This document shows, one piece after another, positions 17,304-25,474 of a stretch of 64,000 nucleotides of DNA. Every line of letters starts with the position of its first letter. Position 1 is the stretch's first letter. Below the pieces are notes generated by a model. That model searched no databases. It had not been told where the DNA came from and was given only the letters and a program-made list of their open reading frames with translations. The stretch lies in assembly GCF_029714305.1 (NCBI RefSeq), contig NZ_CP121647.1, positions 1,260,501 to 1,324,500 on the forward strand, written 5' to 3'. The translations under genes were made by a program, and so were the position numbers. Source of the DNA: Bradyrhizobium sp. CB3481. GTDB lineage: Bacteria; Pseudomonadota; Alphaproteobacteria; Rhizobiales; Xanthobacteraceae.

Positions 17304-19115
17304 CTAACGCCGCCCAAACAGCTTCTCTATATCCGCGAGCTTGAGTTCGACATAGGTCGGGCGGCCGTGGTTGCACTGGCCGGAATTCGGCGTGTCTTCC
17401 ATCTCGCGCAAGAGCGCGTTCATCTCTTCCGGCTTGAGACGGCGGCCGGCGCGGACCGAGCCGTGGCAGGCCATGGTGGCGGCGACGTGCATCAGGCGGC
17501 GCTCCAGCGGCAGCGCCTCATCCCATTCGGCCATGTGTTCGGCGAGGTCGCGCAATAATCCCGCTGCATTGGCCTTGCCGAGCAGCGACGGGGTTTCGCG
17601 CACCGCCACCGCGCCGGGGCCGAAGGAGTCGATGGCGAGGCCGAAGGAAGCCAGCTCTTCGGAGCGATCGAGCAGTTTTTCGACGGTGGCTTCGTCGAGT
17701 TCGACGATTTCCGGGATCAGAAGAATCTGCCGCTGCACACCGTTCTTCGCCAGCGACGCCTTGAGCCTCTCGTAGACGATGCGCTCATGCGCGGCGTGCT
17801 GGTCCACCACGATGAGGCCGTCGCGAGTCTGCGACACGATATAGGTCTCATGAATCTGCGTGCGCGCCGCGCCGAGCGGGCGGTCGAGCAGGTCGGCGGC
17901 GGGCTGTGCCTCGAAGCGCACGTCGGCGGTCGGCGCGCCGACATCGAAGGCGGCCTGTCCGGCTTCAGCGAGCGCCGTTGCCGCCGCGCCTTCGAACGAC
18001 GGTGCAGGCCTGACTGGGTAGGCCGGCGAGCTGCGCCAGTCCCAGTTGATCGGGCGCGGCGCAAAGGAGGGACGGAACGCCGATAGCGCCGCGCCGTCGG
18101 TATTGGCCGCGGTGCGCCTTCCCTCGCGGGCGAGGCCCTCCTTCAATGCATGCACGATCAGCGCGCGCACGAGGCCGGCGTTGCGGAAGCGCACCTCGGT
18201 CTTGGCCGGATGCACATTGGCGTCGACCTCCTGCGGTGGCAGCGTCACAAACAGCGCCACCACGGGATGACGGTCGCGCGGCAGATAATCCGAATAGGCG
18301 GCGCGCACCGCGCCGAGAATCAGCTTGTCGCGAACGGGGCGGCCGTTGACGAACAGATATTGCCCCAGCGCATTGGCGCGCGTCAGCGACGGCGCGGCAG
18401 CAAAGCCTTCGACCGCGACGCCCTCGCGCTCGGCGCGCACGTCGATGGCGCAGGCGCGAAAATCGCTGCCCAGGATATCGCCGAGCCGGGTCAGTCGGCC
18501 GGGGGCGCCGGGCAGCGCCGCCGCCCAGGTCACCGGCGCGCGCTCCTCGCCGGCGAGGGTGAAGGCGATGTCGGGCCGCGCCATGGCGAGGCGCCGCACC
18601 ACTTCGCGGATCGCCTCGGCCTCGGTGCGGTCGGTCTTGAGAAATTTCAGCCGGGCGGGTGTGGCGAAGAAGAGATCGCTGACCTCGACGCGGGTGCCCT
18701 GCGACAGCGCCGCCGGCATGATCTCTGATTTCACCCCGCCTTCGACCGAGAGCGACCAGGCATGCGGTTCGCTGGCGTGGCGCGTGGTGATGCCGAGCCT
18801 GGCCACCGCGCCGATCGAAGGCAGCGCCTCGCCGCGAAACCCCAGCGTGCGAATGCGCAGGAGATCCTCGTCATCGAGCTTGGAGGTCGCATGACGGTCG
18901 ACGGCAAGCGCGAGGTCGCCATGGGTCATGCCGCTGCCATCGTCGGTGATGCCGATCCGACGCCGGCCGCCGCCATCGCTGAAGATGTCGATCCGGCTCG
19001 CGCCGGCGTCGATGGCGTTTTCGACGAGCTCCTTCACCACGCTCGCGGGACGTTCGACCACTTCGCCGGCGGCGATGCGGTTGACGACCTGTTCGGGAAG
19101 CTGGCGGACGGGCAT
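17304..19115 (-). CDS. mutL: DNA mismatch repair protein MutL
   Basis: 603 residues. The N-terminal GHKL ATPase domain has ELVENAIDAGA, DDGSGM and TLGFRGEALPSIG. A middle transducer domain holds FVNGRPVRDK. A Pro/Ala-rich linker (about 355-420) leads to the C-terminal dimerisation/endonuclease domain, which carries DQHAAHERIVYE (metal-binding), MACHGSVRAG and CNHGRPT. The DQHA(X)2E(X)4E motif implies an intrinsic nicking activity, as expected for a species without MutH. ATG 19115 is clear. No mutS in the window. The 308 bases beyond its start hold no other gene that I can support. Confidence 0.96.
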   Translation of the reverse strand: MPVRQLPEQVVNRIAAGEVVERPASVVKELVENAIDAGASRIDIFSDGGGRRRIGITDDGSGMTHGDLALAVDRHATSKLDDEDLLRIRTLGFRGEALPSIGAVARLGITTRHASEPHAWSLSVEGGVKSEIMPAALSQGTRVEVSDLFFATPARLKFLKTDRTEAEAIREVVRRLAMARPDIAFTLAGEERAPVTWAAALPGAPGRLTRLGDILGSDFRACAIDVRAEREGVAVEGFAAAPSLTRANALGQYLFVNGRPVRDKLILGAVRAAYSDYLPRDRHPVVALFVTLPPQEVDANVHPAKTEVRFRNAGLVRALIVHALKEGLAREGRRTAANTDGAALSAFRPSFAPRPINWDWRSSPAYPVRPAPSFEGAAATALAEAGQAAFDVGAPTADVRFEAQPAADLLDRPLGAARTQIHETYIVSQTRDGLIVVDQHAAHERIVYERLKASLAKNGVQRQILLIPEIVELDEATVEKLLDRSEELASFGLAIDSFGPGAVAVRETPSLLGKANAAGLLRDLAEHMAEWDEALPLERRLMHVAATMACHGSVRAGRRLKPEEMNALLREMEDTPNSGQCNHGRPTYVELKLADIEKLFGRR

Positions 19116-19423
19116 GAATTCCTGGGGGCTCGATTCGAAGGGCTGGCGGGTGCGATTTTACGCAACCCACCGGTCAAATGCATGCGTTCAAAATATTTTT
19201 ACGGAACTTTTCAGGCGCCGCTGAGGCGCCGAATATGCGGTTCGCATGTGGCCAAGGATTCGCAAAATGACCCTGAAATCCCTGCACGATCACCACATCG
19301 CGCGGCTTGCATGGCGCGCGCGCCGTTCACCACACGACCGATCCGGCGACGGAACATGTTCGGGCCACGAGCGGCGCCTGAATCACCGAACGGTTCTTCG
19401 CCAACCAAACCTGGGAGTAATGG

Positions 19424-19720
19424 ATGAAGCTAGTGAAAACCTCGGCGATCGCGGTTGCAATGTCGGCCCTGCTTGCTGGTCCGGTATTGGCGCAAGGCGC
19501 CTCATCCGACACGCAGATCCGCGGCGGTGCAAAGGGCACGACCCAAATGCAAGGTGGAGCGTCGGGCAGCATGGACGAAGATACGCCCGGCGGCGCTGCC
19601 GGCCAACGTGCCGGCGCGAAGACCGGCATGAAGGGCACCGTCGGAGCCGGCAGCGGCGCGCCGCACGCCGCGCCCAAGACCACGGGCGGTGCGGCTACCC
19701 CTCCCGCCAGCAGCCGATAA
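19424..19720 (+). CDS. small secreted Gly/Ala-rich protein
   Basis: 98 residues. A clear signal peptide (KLVKTSAIAVAMSALLAGPVLAQ) is followed by a low-complexity mature chain rich in Gly, Ala, Thr and Gln with no Cys. ATG 19424 follows GGGAG with six bases. A strong intrinsic terminator lies 48 bases after the stop, so it is transcribed as a single gene. No family is recognised; such short periplasmic proteins are common and often stress-induced in Bradyrhizobium (inference). Confidence 0.75.
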   Translation: MKLVKTSAIAVAMSALLAGPVLAQGASSDTQIRGGAKGTTQMQGGASGSMDEDTPGGAAGQRAGAKTGMKGTVGAGSGAPHAAPKTTGGAATPPASSR

Positions 19721-19767
19721 GACGCCGGGAGAAACCGGTCTCCTCCGCCGGGTCGTTCTCCAAGCGA

Positions 19768-19801
19768 ACTCCGGCCGCCTCGACGCGGCCGGAGTTTTTT
19801 T
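19768..19801 (+). terminator. intrinsic terminator
   Basis: A ten-base GC-rich stem CTCCGGCCGC / GCGGCCGGAG with loop CTCGAC followed by seven T residues. It ends the transcript of the small secreted protein gene and separates it from the DUF2892/sigma unit. Confidence 0.92.
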
Positions 19802-19900
19802 GTGCTTTGGGCTCCAACCCGCGAACCGAAAGCCTGCCTGCGCGGCTCTATGGGACGAGAACGCACTGAGGTTCTCGCGCTGAAAGCAAAAGGAGCTGCT

Positions 19901-20107
19901 ATGTTCTATCGCAAGAATTTACCGGGCTGGGAGCGGGCGATGCGGACGATCGGGGGCGCTCTGATGATCGCGTACGGGCTTTTCGGCATGCCCGGCACGA
20001 TGGCCGGCTACCTGATCGCCGGCACCGGGGCGATTGCCATTCTGACCGGCTCTTTCGGCTTTTGCCCGATGTGCGCCATGGTCGGCCGCAGGCTGCCCGC
20101 GCCATGA
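19901..20107 (+). CDS. DUF2892 inner-membrane protein with CPMC motif
   Basis: 68 residues. It matches the DUF2892 (YgaP membrane domain-like) family: an N-terminal LPGWERAMRTIGGALMIAYGL, two transmembrane helices, and GFCPMCAMVG near the end of the second helix. The CPxC pair could bind metal or be redox-active. ATG 19901 has AAGGAG eight bases upstream. Its stop overlaps the start of an ECF sigma gene (ATGA), so the two proteins are probably made together; this pairing is the notable point. Confidence 0.85.
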   Translation: MFYRKNLPGWERAMRTIGGALMIAYGLFGMPGTMAGYLIAGTGAIAILTGSFGFCPMCAMVGRRLPAP

Positions 20108-20637
20108 CGGCGCTGGCCGGAGCAGGGCGCTGCGATCCCTCGCTGGTCGAGGCAGCCCGCCGCGGCGACACCGAAGCGCTGGTGTCGCTGATCGCAGCCG
20201 CCCAGCCGGACGTTCGCCGCTACGCCGCGCGCAATTGCCGCGCCGCCGACATTGACGATGCGGTGCAGGAAACGCTGCTGCTGCTGTACCGACGGGTCGG
20301 CACGCTGCGCGCGGTCACGTCGTTTTCGGCGTGGCTGTTTGCGGTGGCTCGCCGCGCCTGCCTGCGTCTGCTGCGCCGGGCGGCGGGCACAGCGGAAGCG
20401 CCGGCCGGGGAGGCGGAGGCGCGGCTGGCGCTGCTCGCGCCGGAGGACATCCGCATCGACCTGTCGCGCGCCATCCAGTCGCTGCCCGATCACTATCGCG
20501 AAGTGATCCTGCTGCGCGACATCGAGGAATTGTCGATCGACGAGATCGCTGCAGTGCTCGGCCTGACGCGCGAAAGCGTCAAGGCGCGCATTCACCGCGC
20601 GCGGCTGATGATCCGGGAATATCTCATCCGCGATTGA
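20104..20637 (+). CDS. ECF-type RNA polymerase sigma factor
   Basis: 177 residues. Region 2 (about 15-85) has VRRYAARNCRAADIDDAVQETLLLLYRRV and FSAWLFAVARRACLRLLRR; region 4 (about 115-170) has LPDHYREVILLRDIEELSIDEIAAVLGLTRESVKARIHRAR, a standard helix-turn-helix. There is no extra C-terminal domain and no classical anti-sigma gene beside it. It starts within the DUF2892 stop. It directs RNA polymerase to an unknown stress regulon. Confidence 0.9.
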   Translation: MTALAGAGRCDPSLVEAARRGDTEALVSLIAAAQPDVRRYAARNCRAADIDDAVQETLLLLYRRVGTLRAVTSFSAWLFAVARRACLRLLRRAAGTAEAPAGEAEARLALLAPEDIRIDLSRAIQSLPDHYREVILLRDIEELSIDEIAAVLGLTRESVKARIHRARLMIREYLIRD

Positions 20638-20655
20638 GATGTGGCGAGAAGAAGC

Positions 20656-21072
20656 TCAATCGTCGAAGCGGATGTTGCGCTTGGCCTTGACGTCGCTGCG
20701 GCGCTTCTTGCCTTCCAGCCGCCGCTGCTTCGAGCCGAAGGTCGGCTTGGTCGGCCGCCGCGGCGTCGGGCGTATCAAGGCTTCGCGGAGCAGTTCGAGC
20801 AGGCGGTCGATCGCGTCGGCCCGGTTGCGTTCCTGGGTGCGGAAGCGCTGGGCGTGGATCACGATCACACCCTCCTTGGTCATGCGCTGGCCGGCAAGCC
20901 GCATGAGCCGCGCGGCCGCATCCTCCGGCAGCGCGATCTTGCGCGTGTCGAAGCGGAGCTGGGCTGCGGTGGCGAGCTTGTTGACGTTCTGCCCGCCCGG
21001 CCCGGAGGCGCGGACAAAGCCGATCTCGATATCGTTGTCGTCGATCGTGAGATCGCGGGAAACCCGCAGCAT
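20656..21072 (-). CDS. arfB: alternative ribosome-rescue factor / peptidyl-tRNA hydrolase ArfB
   Basis: 138 residues. A release-factor-like domain with GPGGQNVNK (the catalytic GGQ) near residue 29, and a basic C-terminal tail (TPRRPTKPTFGSKQRRLEGKKRRSDVKAKR) that enters the empty mRNA channel of stalled ribosomes. ATG 21072 gives the normal start LRVSRDLTI; ATG 21093 in the same frame is possible. Convergent with the sigma gene. The family is also called YaeJ. Confidence 0.92.
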   Translation of the reverse strand: MLRVSRDLTIDDNDIEIGFVRASGPGGQNVNKLATAAQLRFDTRKIALPEDAAARLMRLAGQRMTKEGVIVIHAQRFRTQERNRADAIDRLLELLREALIRPTPRRPTKPTFGSKQRRLEGKKRRSDVKAKRNIRFDD

Positions 21073-21087
21073 GGCGGCACCAAAAGT

Positions 21088-21201
21088 CGTCATGCCCGGG
21101 CAATAGCGCGAAGCGCGTCTTCGCCCCCGATTCCCGAGCATCCACGTCTTATCAGTGTCCACCAGGAAAAACACGTCAAGGCCGCGAGTGGCCATGACGG
21201 G
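21088..21201. repeat. paired REP element, CGTCATGCCCGG type
   Basis: Outer arms CGTCATGCCCGGG and GTGGCCATGACGGG enclose a hairpin GCGCGAAGCGCG and the module GAGCATCCACGTCTT ... AAACACGTC. It has the same plan as the elements at 50.25 and 51.88 kb. It lies just upstream of arfB. Confidence 0.65.
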
Positions 21202-21212
21202 AAATCGCAAGC

Positions 21213-22583
21213 TCAGTTCGCCTTTGGCGCTACCGCGGCGGGCTGGGCGGCGGCCTGCGGGGCGCGGCCGACGATGACCGTGAGCAGGCCCTGCGCCCAC
21301 AGCTTCTTTGCGGCCTTCCTGGCGTCCTCGAGCGTCACGGCATCGACGATGGCATTGCGCTTTTCGATGTAGTCGATCGGCAGCTTGTCGAGCTGGTATT
21401 GCAGCAACGCCTGCGCCAGTTTCGAGGAGGTATCGAGCGCCAGCATCTGCGAGCCCTTCAGATACGACTTGGCCTCGTCGAGCTCCTTCTGGGTCGGGCC
21501 TTCCTCGGCGATGCGGCGGATCTCCTTCTCGATCGCATCGACCGTCTCGCCGGCGCGGTCGGCACGGGTGCCGGTGTTGCCGATAAACAGGGCCGAGCGA
21601 TCCATCCACAGGAGCGATTCGTAGACGGAATAGGCAAGGCCGCGTTTTTCGCGGACCTCCTTGTAGAGCCGCGACGACAGGCCGCCGCCACCGAGGATGT
21701 GGTTCACGACATAGGCGGCCATGAAATCCGGATCATGGCGGCGGAAGCCGGGACCGCCAAAAGTCACCACGGTCTGCGGCACGTCGAGCGGCACGAAGGC
21801 GCGCTGCGGCGGCTTGGTGGCCTCGACCTCGGCGACCGGCGTCAGGCTGGCCTTGGCCGGAAGGGTGCCGAACGTCTTGTCCAGGAGCTTGCCGAGCGTG
21901 TCGGCATCGACGTCGCCGACCACGGCGATGCGAAGCGTATCCTTGGCGATGACGCGGCGGACGTAGTCCTTCATGTCCGATACGTCGATCTTCGGCACGC
22001 TCTCGAGCGTTCCATTGCCCGGCCGGCCATAGGGATGATCGCCGAAGGCAACCTCGAGGAATTTGCGGCTCGCCAGCGAGGTCGGATTGGTGGTGTCGCG
22101 GCGCAGCCCGGAGAGCACCTGCGCGCGAATGCGCTCGACGTCCGCGGCATCGAAATGCGGCGAGGTCAGCGCCAGATGGAGCAGGCCGAAGGCCTCATCC
22201 TTGTTGTCCTTGAGCATGCGCAGCGAGCCACGGAAATAGTCCCGGGTCGAGGAAAAGCTGAGCTCGATTGCGCGCCGCTCCAGGCGCTCGTGGAAGGTCT
22301 TGGAGTCGAGATCGCCGGAGCCCTCGTCGAGCAGGCCGGCGACCATGTTGCCGATGCCGGGCTTGCCCTCCGCGTCCTGGGCCGCGCCGCCGGCGAAGGC
22401 GTATTCCATGGCGATCAGCGGCACGGTGGCGTCCTGCACGAACCATGCTTCGATGCCGCCGGGGGAGACCAGCCGCTGGATCTTCGCTGCGGCATGCGAC
22501 GGGCTCACCGCCAGCATCAGCAGCACGGCGCCGGCGATCAGGCCGGTTGCGAGGCGCTGCGCGCCAAACGAAAAACGGGTCAC
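21213..22583 (-). CDS. M16 family peptidase-like subunit without catalytic motif
   Basis: 456 residues with a signal peptide (hydrophobic stretch ending SPSHA-AAK), so periplasmic. It has the two-lobed M16 fold: GGAAQDAEGKPGIGN where active members have the HxxEH zinc motif; here it reads NMVAGLLDEGS, so zinc binding is lost. Later FGGPGFRRHDPDFMAAYVVNHILGGGGLSSRLYKEVREKRGLAYSVYES is the typical R/Y substrate-binding stretch. It is thus the non-catalytic partner of the next subunit, as in mitochondrial processing peptidase-like pairs. GTG 22583 overlaps the partner stop (GTGA) and has GAGGAG upstream. Confidence 0.88.
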   Translation of the reverse strand: MTRFSFGAQRLATGLIAGAVLLMLAVSPSHAAAKIQRLVSPGGIEAWFVQDATVPLIAMEYAFAGGAAQDAEGKPGIGNMVAGLLDEGSGDLDSKTFHERLERRAIELSFSSTRDYFRGSLRMLKDNKDEAFGLLHLALTSPHFDAADVERIRAQVLSGLRRDTTNPTSLASRKFLEVAFGDHPYGRPGNGTLESVPKIDVSDMKDYVRRVIAKDTLRIAVVGDVDADTLGKLLDKTFGTLPAKASLTPVAEVEATKPPQRAFVPLDVPQTVVTFGGPGFRRHDPDFMAAYVVNHILGGGGLSSRLYKEVREKRGLAYSVYESLLWMDRSALFIGNTGTRADRAGETVDAIEKEIRRIAEEGPTQKELDEAKSYLKGSQMLALDTSSKLAQALLQYQLDKLPIDYIEKRNAIVDAVTLEDARKAAKKLWAQGLLTVIVGRAPQAAAQPAAVAPKAN

Positions 22584-23971
22584 GAGCGCTTCTCCTCGCG
22601 TTTTTGCGCGGTATCCTTGATCAGATAACCGGTCACCGAGCGTTTCTTGTCGAGCCATTTCTGCGCGGCGTCGCGCACCTGCTCGGCGGTGACGGCGCGA
22701 ATCCGGTCCGGCCAGCTCCTGATGTCATCGATCGAGAGTCCTGTCGTCAGCGCACCGCCATACCAGCGCGCCAGCGTGGCTTGATTGTCCTGGGCGTAGA
22801 TCGCTTCCGCGATCAATTGGGTCTTGACCCGTTCGAGGTCCTCGGCGCGGGCGGGATTCTGGATCACTTCCGCAATCACACCGTCGATCACCTGCTCAAT
22901 TTGCGAAAATTCGACGCCGGGCTTCGGTGAAACCGAGATCGAGAACTGGGTGGGATCGAGCGCCGTGCCTTGATAGCCGGCGCTGGCGCTGGTCGCGAGC
23001 TGGCGGTCGATCACCAGCGCGCGATAGAGATAGGAGTTGGAGCCGCCGCCCATCAGCTGCGCGAGCACGTCGAGCGCCGGGCCTTCGCCGGCCGCCGCGG
23101 TCGTAGATGAGGGCACGAGATAAGAGCGCCGCAGGCCGGGCTGTTCGACGCGCGGATCGGCCAGCGTCACCGTCCGCGGCGCCGCCGGCACCGGCTCCTG
23201 CGGGCGGACGCGGTGCGCTGATATCGCCGGCTGGGCCGGAATGCCGCCATAGGCCTTTTCCACCAGCGGGCGGATTTCCTTAGGCTCGACGTCGCCTGCA
23301 ATCACCAGGATGGCGTTGTTCGGCGCGTAGAAGCGTTTGTAGAACGCCAGCGCATCCTCGCGGTCCAGTTTCTCGATCTCCTGGCGCCAGCCGATCACCG
23401 GCCGGCCATAGGGATGATTGAGATAGAGCGCGGCCATGATCTGCTCGCTCAGCCGCGCCTCCGGATTATTGGCGACGCGCATGTTGAATTCCTCGAGCAC
23501 GACATCGCGCTCGGGCAGCACGTTCTCATCCTTGAGGATCAGACCTGTCATGCGGTCGGCCTCGAACTCCATCATCTTCGCCAGTTGTTCGCGCGGCACG
23601 CGCTGGAAATAGCCGGTGTAGTCGAGCGAGGTGAAAGCGTTCTCGTTGCCGCCGATCCGCAGCACGGTCTGGGAAAATTCACCTGCGGGGTGCTTTGCCG
23701 TGCCCTTGAACATCAGGTGTTCGAGAAAATGCGCGAGGCCCGACTTGCCCGGCGTCTCGTCGGCGGAGCCGACCTTGTACCAGATCATCTGCGTGACGAC
23801 GGGCGTGCGGTGATCCGGGATCACCACGACTTGCAGGCCGTTGTCGAGGGTGAAGCTGGCGGGTCGTTCCGATGTGACCGTGGTCTGGGCCAATGCGCCG
23901 CCGGCGGAGAAAGCGAACGTCGAGATGAAAGCGGCAACGAGAGAAACAGCAAAACGGTGTGAGGACATCAT
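22580..23971 (-). CDS. zinc-dependent M16 family peptidase, catalytic subunit
   Basis: 463 residues with a signal peptide ending GALAQ. The inverted zinc motif HFLEH is present in SGLAHFLEHLMFKGTAKHPAGEF, and the downstream Glu lies in NMRVANNPEARLSEQ/VLEEF. It pairs with the inactive subunit encoded immediately downstream with a 4-base overlap, consistent with a heterodimeric periplasmic processing peptidase. ATG 23971 or the next codon could be the start. The 180 bases upstream contain the promoter region and no other gene. Confidence 0.93.
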   Translation of the reverse strand: MMSSHRFAVSLVAAFISTFAFSAGGALAQTTVTSERPASFTLDNGLQVVVIPDHRTPVVTQMIWYKVGSADETPGKSGLAHFLEHLMFKGTAKHPAGEFSQTVLRIGGNENAFTSLDYTGYFQRVPREQLAKMMEFEADRMTGLILKDENVLPERDVVLEEFNMRVANNPEARLSEQIMAALYLNHPYGRPVIGWRQEIEKLDREDALAFYKRFYAPNNAILVIAGDVEPKEIRPLVEKAYGGIPAQPAISAHRVRPQEPVPAAPRTVTLADPRVEQPGLRRSYLVPSSTTAAAGEGPALDVLAQLMGGGSNSYLYRALVIDRQLATSASAGYQGTALDPTQFSISVSPKPGVEFSQIEQVIDGVIAEVIQNPARAEDLERVKTQLIAEAIYAQDNQATLARWYGGALTTGLSIDDIRSWPDRIRAVTAEQVRDAAQKWLDKKRSVTGYLIKDTAQKREEKRS

Positions 23972-24129
23972 GACCTATCTGGCGCTTGTTCCGCAAAACT
24001 GGTTACCAGTCCTGCGGCAGGAATCCGCCCAAATGTTAGAAGCAACAACCCGGCAAAACCGCTCGGGATCAAGCCGCGGCATCGTACACCGCACCGCTAC
24101 CGGCAATCGTCACGAAGGCGAGAGATCGG

Positions 24130-24163
24130 CTTAACTATTCGCCATACTTAACTATTCGCCATA
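24130..24163. repeat. 17-bp tandem duplication at a stop codon
   Basis: CTTAACTATTCGCCATA occurs twice back to back. The copy at 24147-24163 holds the stop (TAG, reverse strand) of the next gene; the other copy lies just beyond it, so the end KYGE-stop is written twice. Confidence 0.9.
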
Positions 24164-24865
24164 CTTGCCGGCGGCCGGATTGTATTCCTTGTTCAGCGAT
24201 TCCTTCGGTCCGGTGCCGTAGGCGAAGTTCGACGACGGCGTCTGATAGCCGGGCGGCGGCTGGGTCAGCGACTCGCGCGTCGGCTCGCCCTTGAACGGCG
24301 CCGTCTCGGTCTTGTTGCCGCCGAACAGGCCGCCGAAGCCGCCGCTATAGCCGAGCTGCGACGGGCTCAGGATCGGATTGGGGTTCGTGGTGCCCGGCGT
24401 CAATGGATCATTGTTGGTGCGCGAGGGCGCAGCGGTCTTGCCTACCGCGAGCTCGGCCGGCGTCAGGATGCGAGACGCTTCGCGCGGGTCCTTGTTTTCC
24501 TTCTTTCGCGCGGCGGCCGCAGCCTTGCGGCGCTGCTCGTCGTGATCCTTTGGCCAGTTCGGCGCCTTGCTTTCGGCCGCGGTCGTGGACGGCGGCGGCA
24601 AATCCAGCTTCGGGGGAACCACCAGCGGGGAGCGTTCGCGGTATTCGATGCCGCGGTTTTCCATGTTGGTGCCGCCGATGCCGCGCATGATGCCTTCGAT
24701 GATCTTTTCCTCGAAGGTCTTGTCGTCCTCGTCTTCGTCGTCGTCGGCGCGTACCGGACCAGCTGCCATCACCAAGCCGATGCCGAGGGCAATGGCGGCC
24801 AAGCGCAGCGCTCGGCTCAACGAGGGGATCTGAATCATCCAGAAGCGGGCTTCGGTCTCGCGCAT
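24152..24865 (-). CDS. exported proline-rich protein of unknown function
   Basis: About 237 residues. A hydrophobic signal segment (ALRLAAIALGIGLVMAAGPVRA) is followed by an acidic DDDEDEDD run, a short helical part (FEEKIIEGIMRGIGG), and a long Pro/Ser/Asn/Lys-rich disordered chain with PLVVPPKLDLPPP, LTPAELAVGK, GYSGGFGGLFGG and TPSSNFAYGTGPKESLNKEY. It is known as a conserved hypothetical in Bradyrhizobium-like genomes (from memory). The start could be GTG 24883, ATG 24865 or ATG 24838. Downstream of lspA, upstream of the M16 pair on the same strand. Confidence 0.7.
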   Translation of the reverse strand: MRETEARFWMIQIPSLSRALRLAAIALGIGLVMAAGPVRADDDEDEDDKTFEEKIIEGIMRGIGGTNMENRGIEYRERSPLVVPPKLDLPPPSTTAAESKAPNWPKDHDEQRRKAAAAARKKENKDPREASRILTPAELAVGKTAAPSRTNNDPLTPGTTNPNPILSPSQLGYSGGFGGLFGGNKTETAPFKGEPTRESLTQPPPGYQTPSSNFAYGTGPKESLNKEYNPAAGKYGE

Positions 24866-24955
24866 CGCGCTGTTCCCATTCACAATTTCTGCAACATAGG
24901 GGGCTGGCCTGAGGGCCGTACTGGCGTCATACCCTAAGGGTCCTTTCGGCCGGGA

Positions 24956-25474
24956 TCAGGGCGCTTTTGCGGCGGGTACCCCCAGGAACGAGTCATACAA
25001 TAGGCCCGCTACCCCGGCAACAATGGCCACGTCTGCGAGGTTAAACACGTACCAATTGAAGGTTTTTCCCCCGATCTCAATATGGAACAGGGCGAAATCG
25101 ACCACCGCACCATGCAGGAAGCGATCGATGCCATTGCCCACCGCACCGCCGATGATCAGGCCCAGCGCCAGCGTCGCCAGCAGCGTGCTGGAGCGCGCCA
25201 TCCAGATCCCCAGCACGATCACGGCGATTGCCTTGATCGCCATCAGCGCGAGCTGGGCGAGCTGATTGTCGCTCTGGAACCAGCCAAAGCTGATCCCGAC
25301 ATTCCAGGCCAGCACGAGGTCGAAGAACGGTGTGACCTTCACCGCGCCGCGCTTGGCGATGTCGAACGCGTAGAGTAGCCATAGCTTCGAGGCCTGGTCG
25401 ACCACCAGCGTCGCCACCGCCGCAATGGCGCCGGCGCGGAGGTGAGGCGTGCGCGCGTGCTCGAGGCCAGACAC
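24956..25474 (-). CDS. lspA: lipoprotein signal peptidase (signal peptidase II)
   Basis: 172 residues with four transmembrane helices; it cleaves prolipoprotein signals after Lgt has acted. The catalytic aspartates are in GNGIDRF (Asp117) and VFNLADVAI (Asp148), and VVDQASK and AWNVGISFGWF are conserved. The start GTG 25474 follows the ileS stop with no gap, so it is translated in the ileS transcript, an arrangement seen in many proteobacteria. Its partner lgt is encoded at the right edge of the window. Confidence 0.95.
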   Translation of the reverse strand: MSGLEHARTPHLRAGAIAAVATLVVDQASKLWLLYAFDIAKRGAVKVTPFFDLVLAWNVGISFGWFQSDNQLAQLALMAIKAIAVIVLGIWMARSSTLLATLALGLIIGGAVGNGIDRFLHGAVVDFALFHIEIGGKTFNWYVFNLADVAIVAGVAGLLYDSFLGVPAAKAP

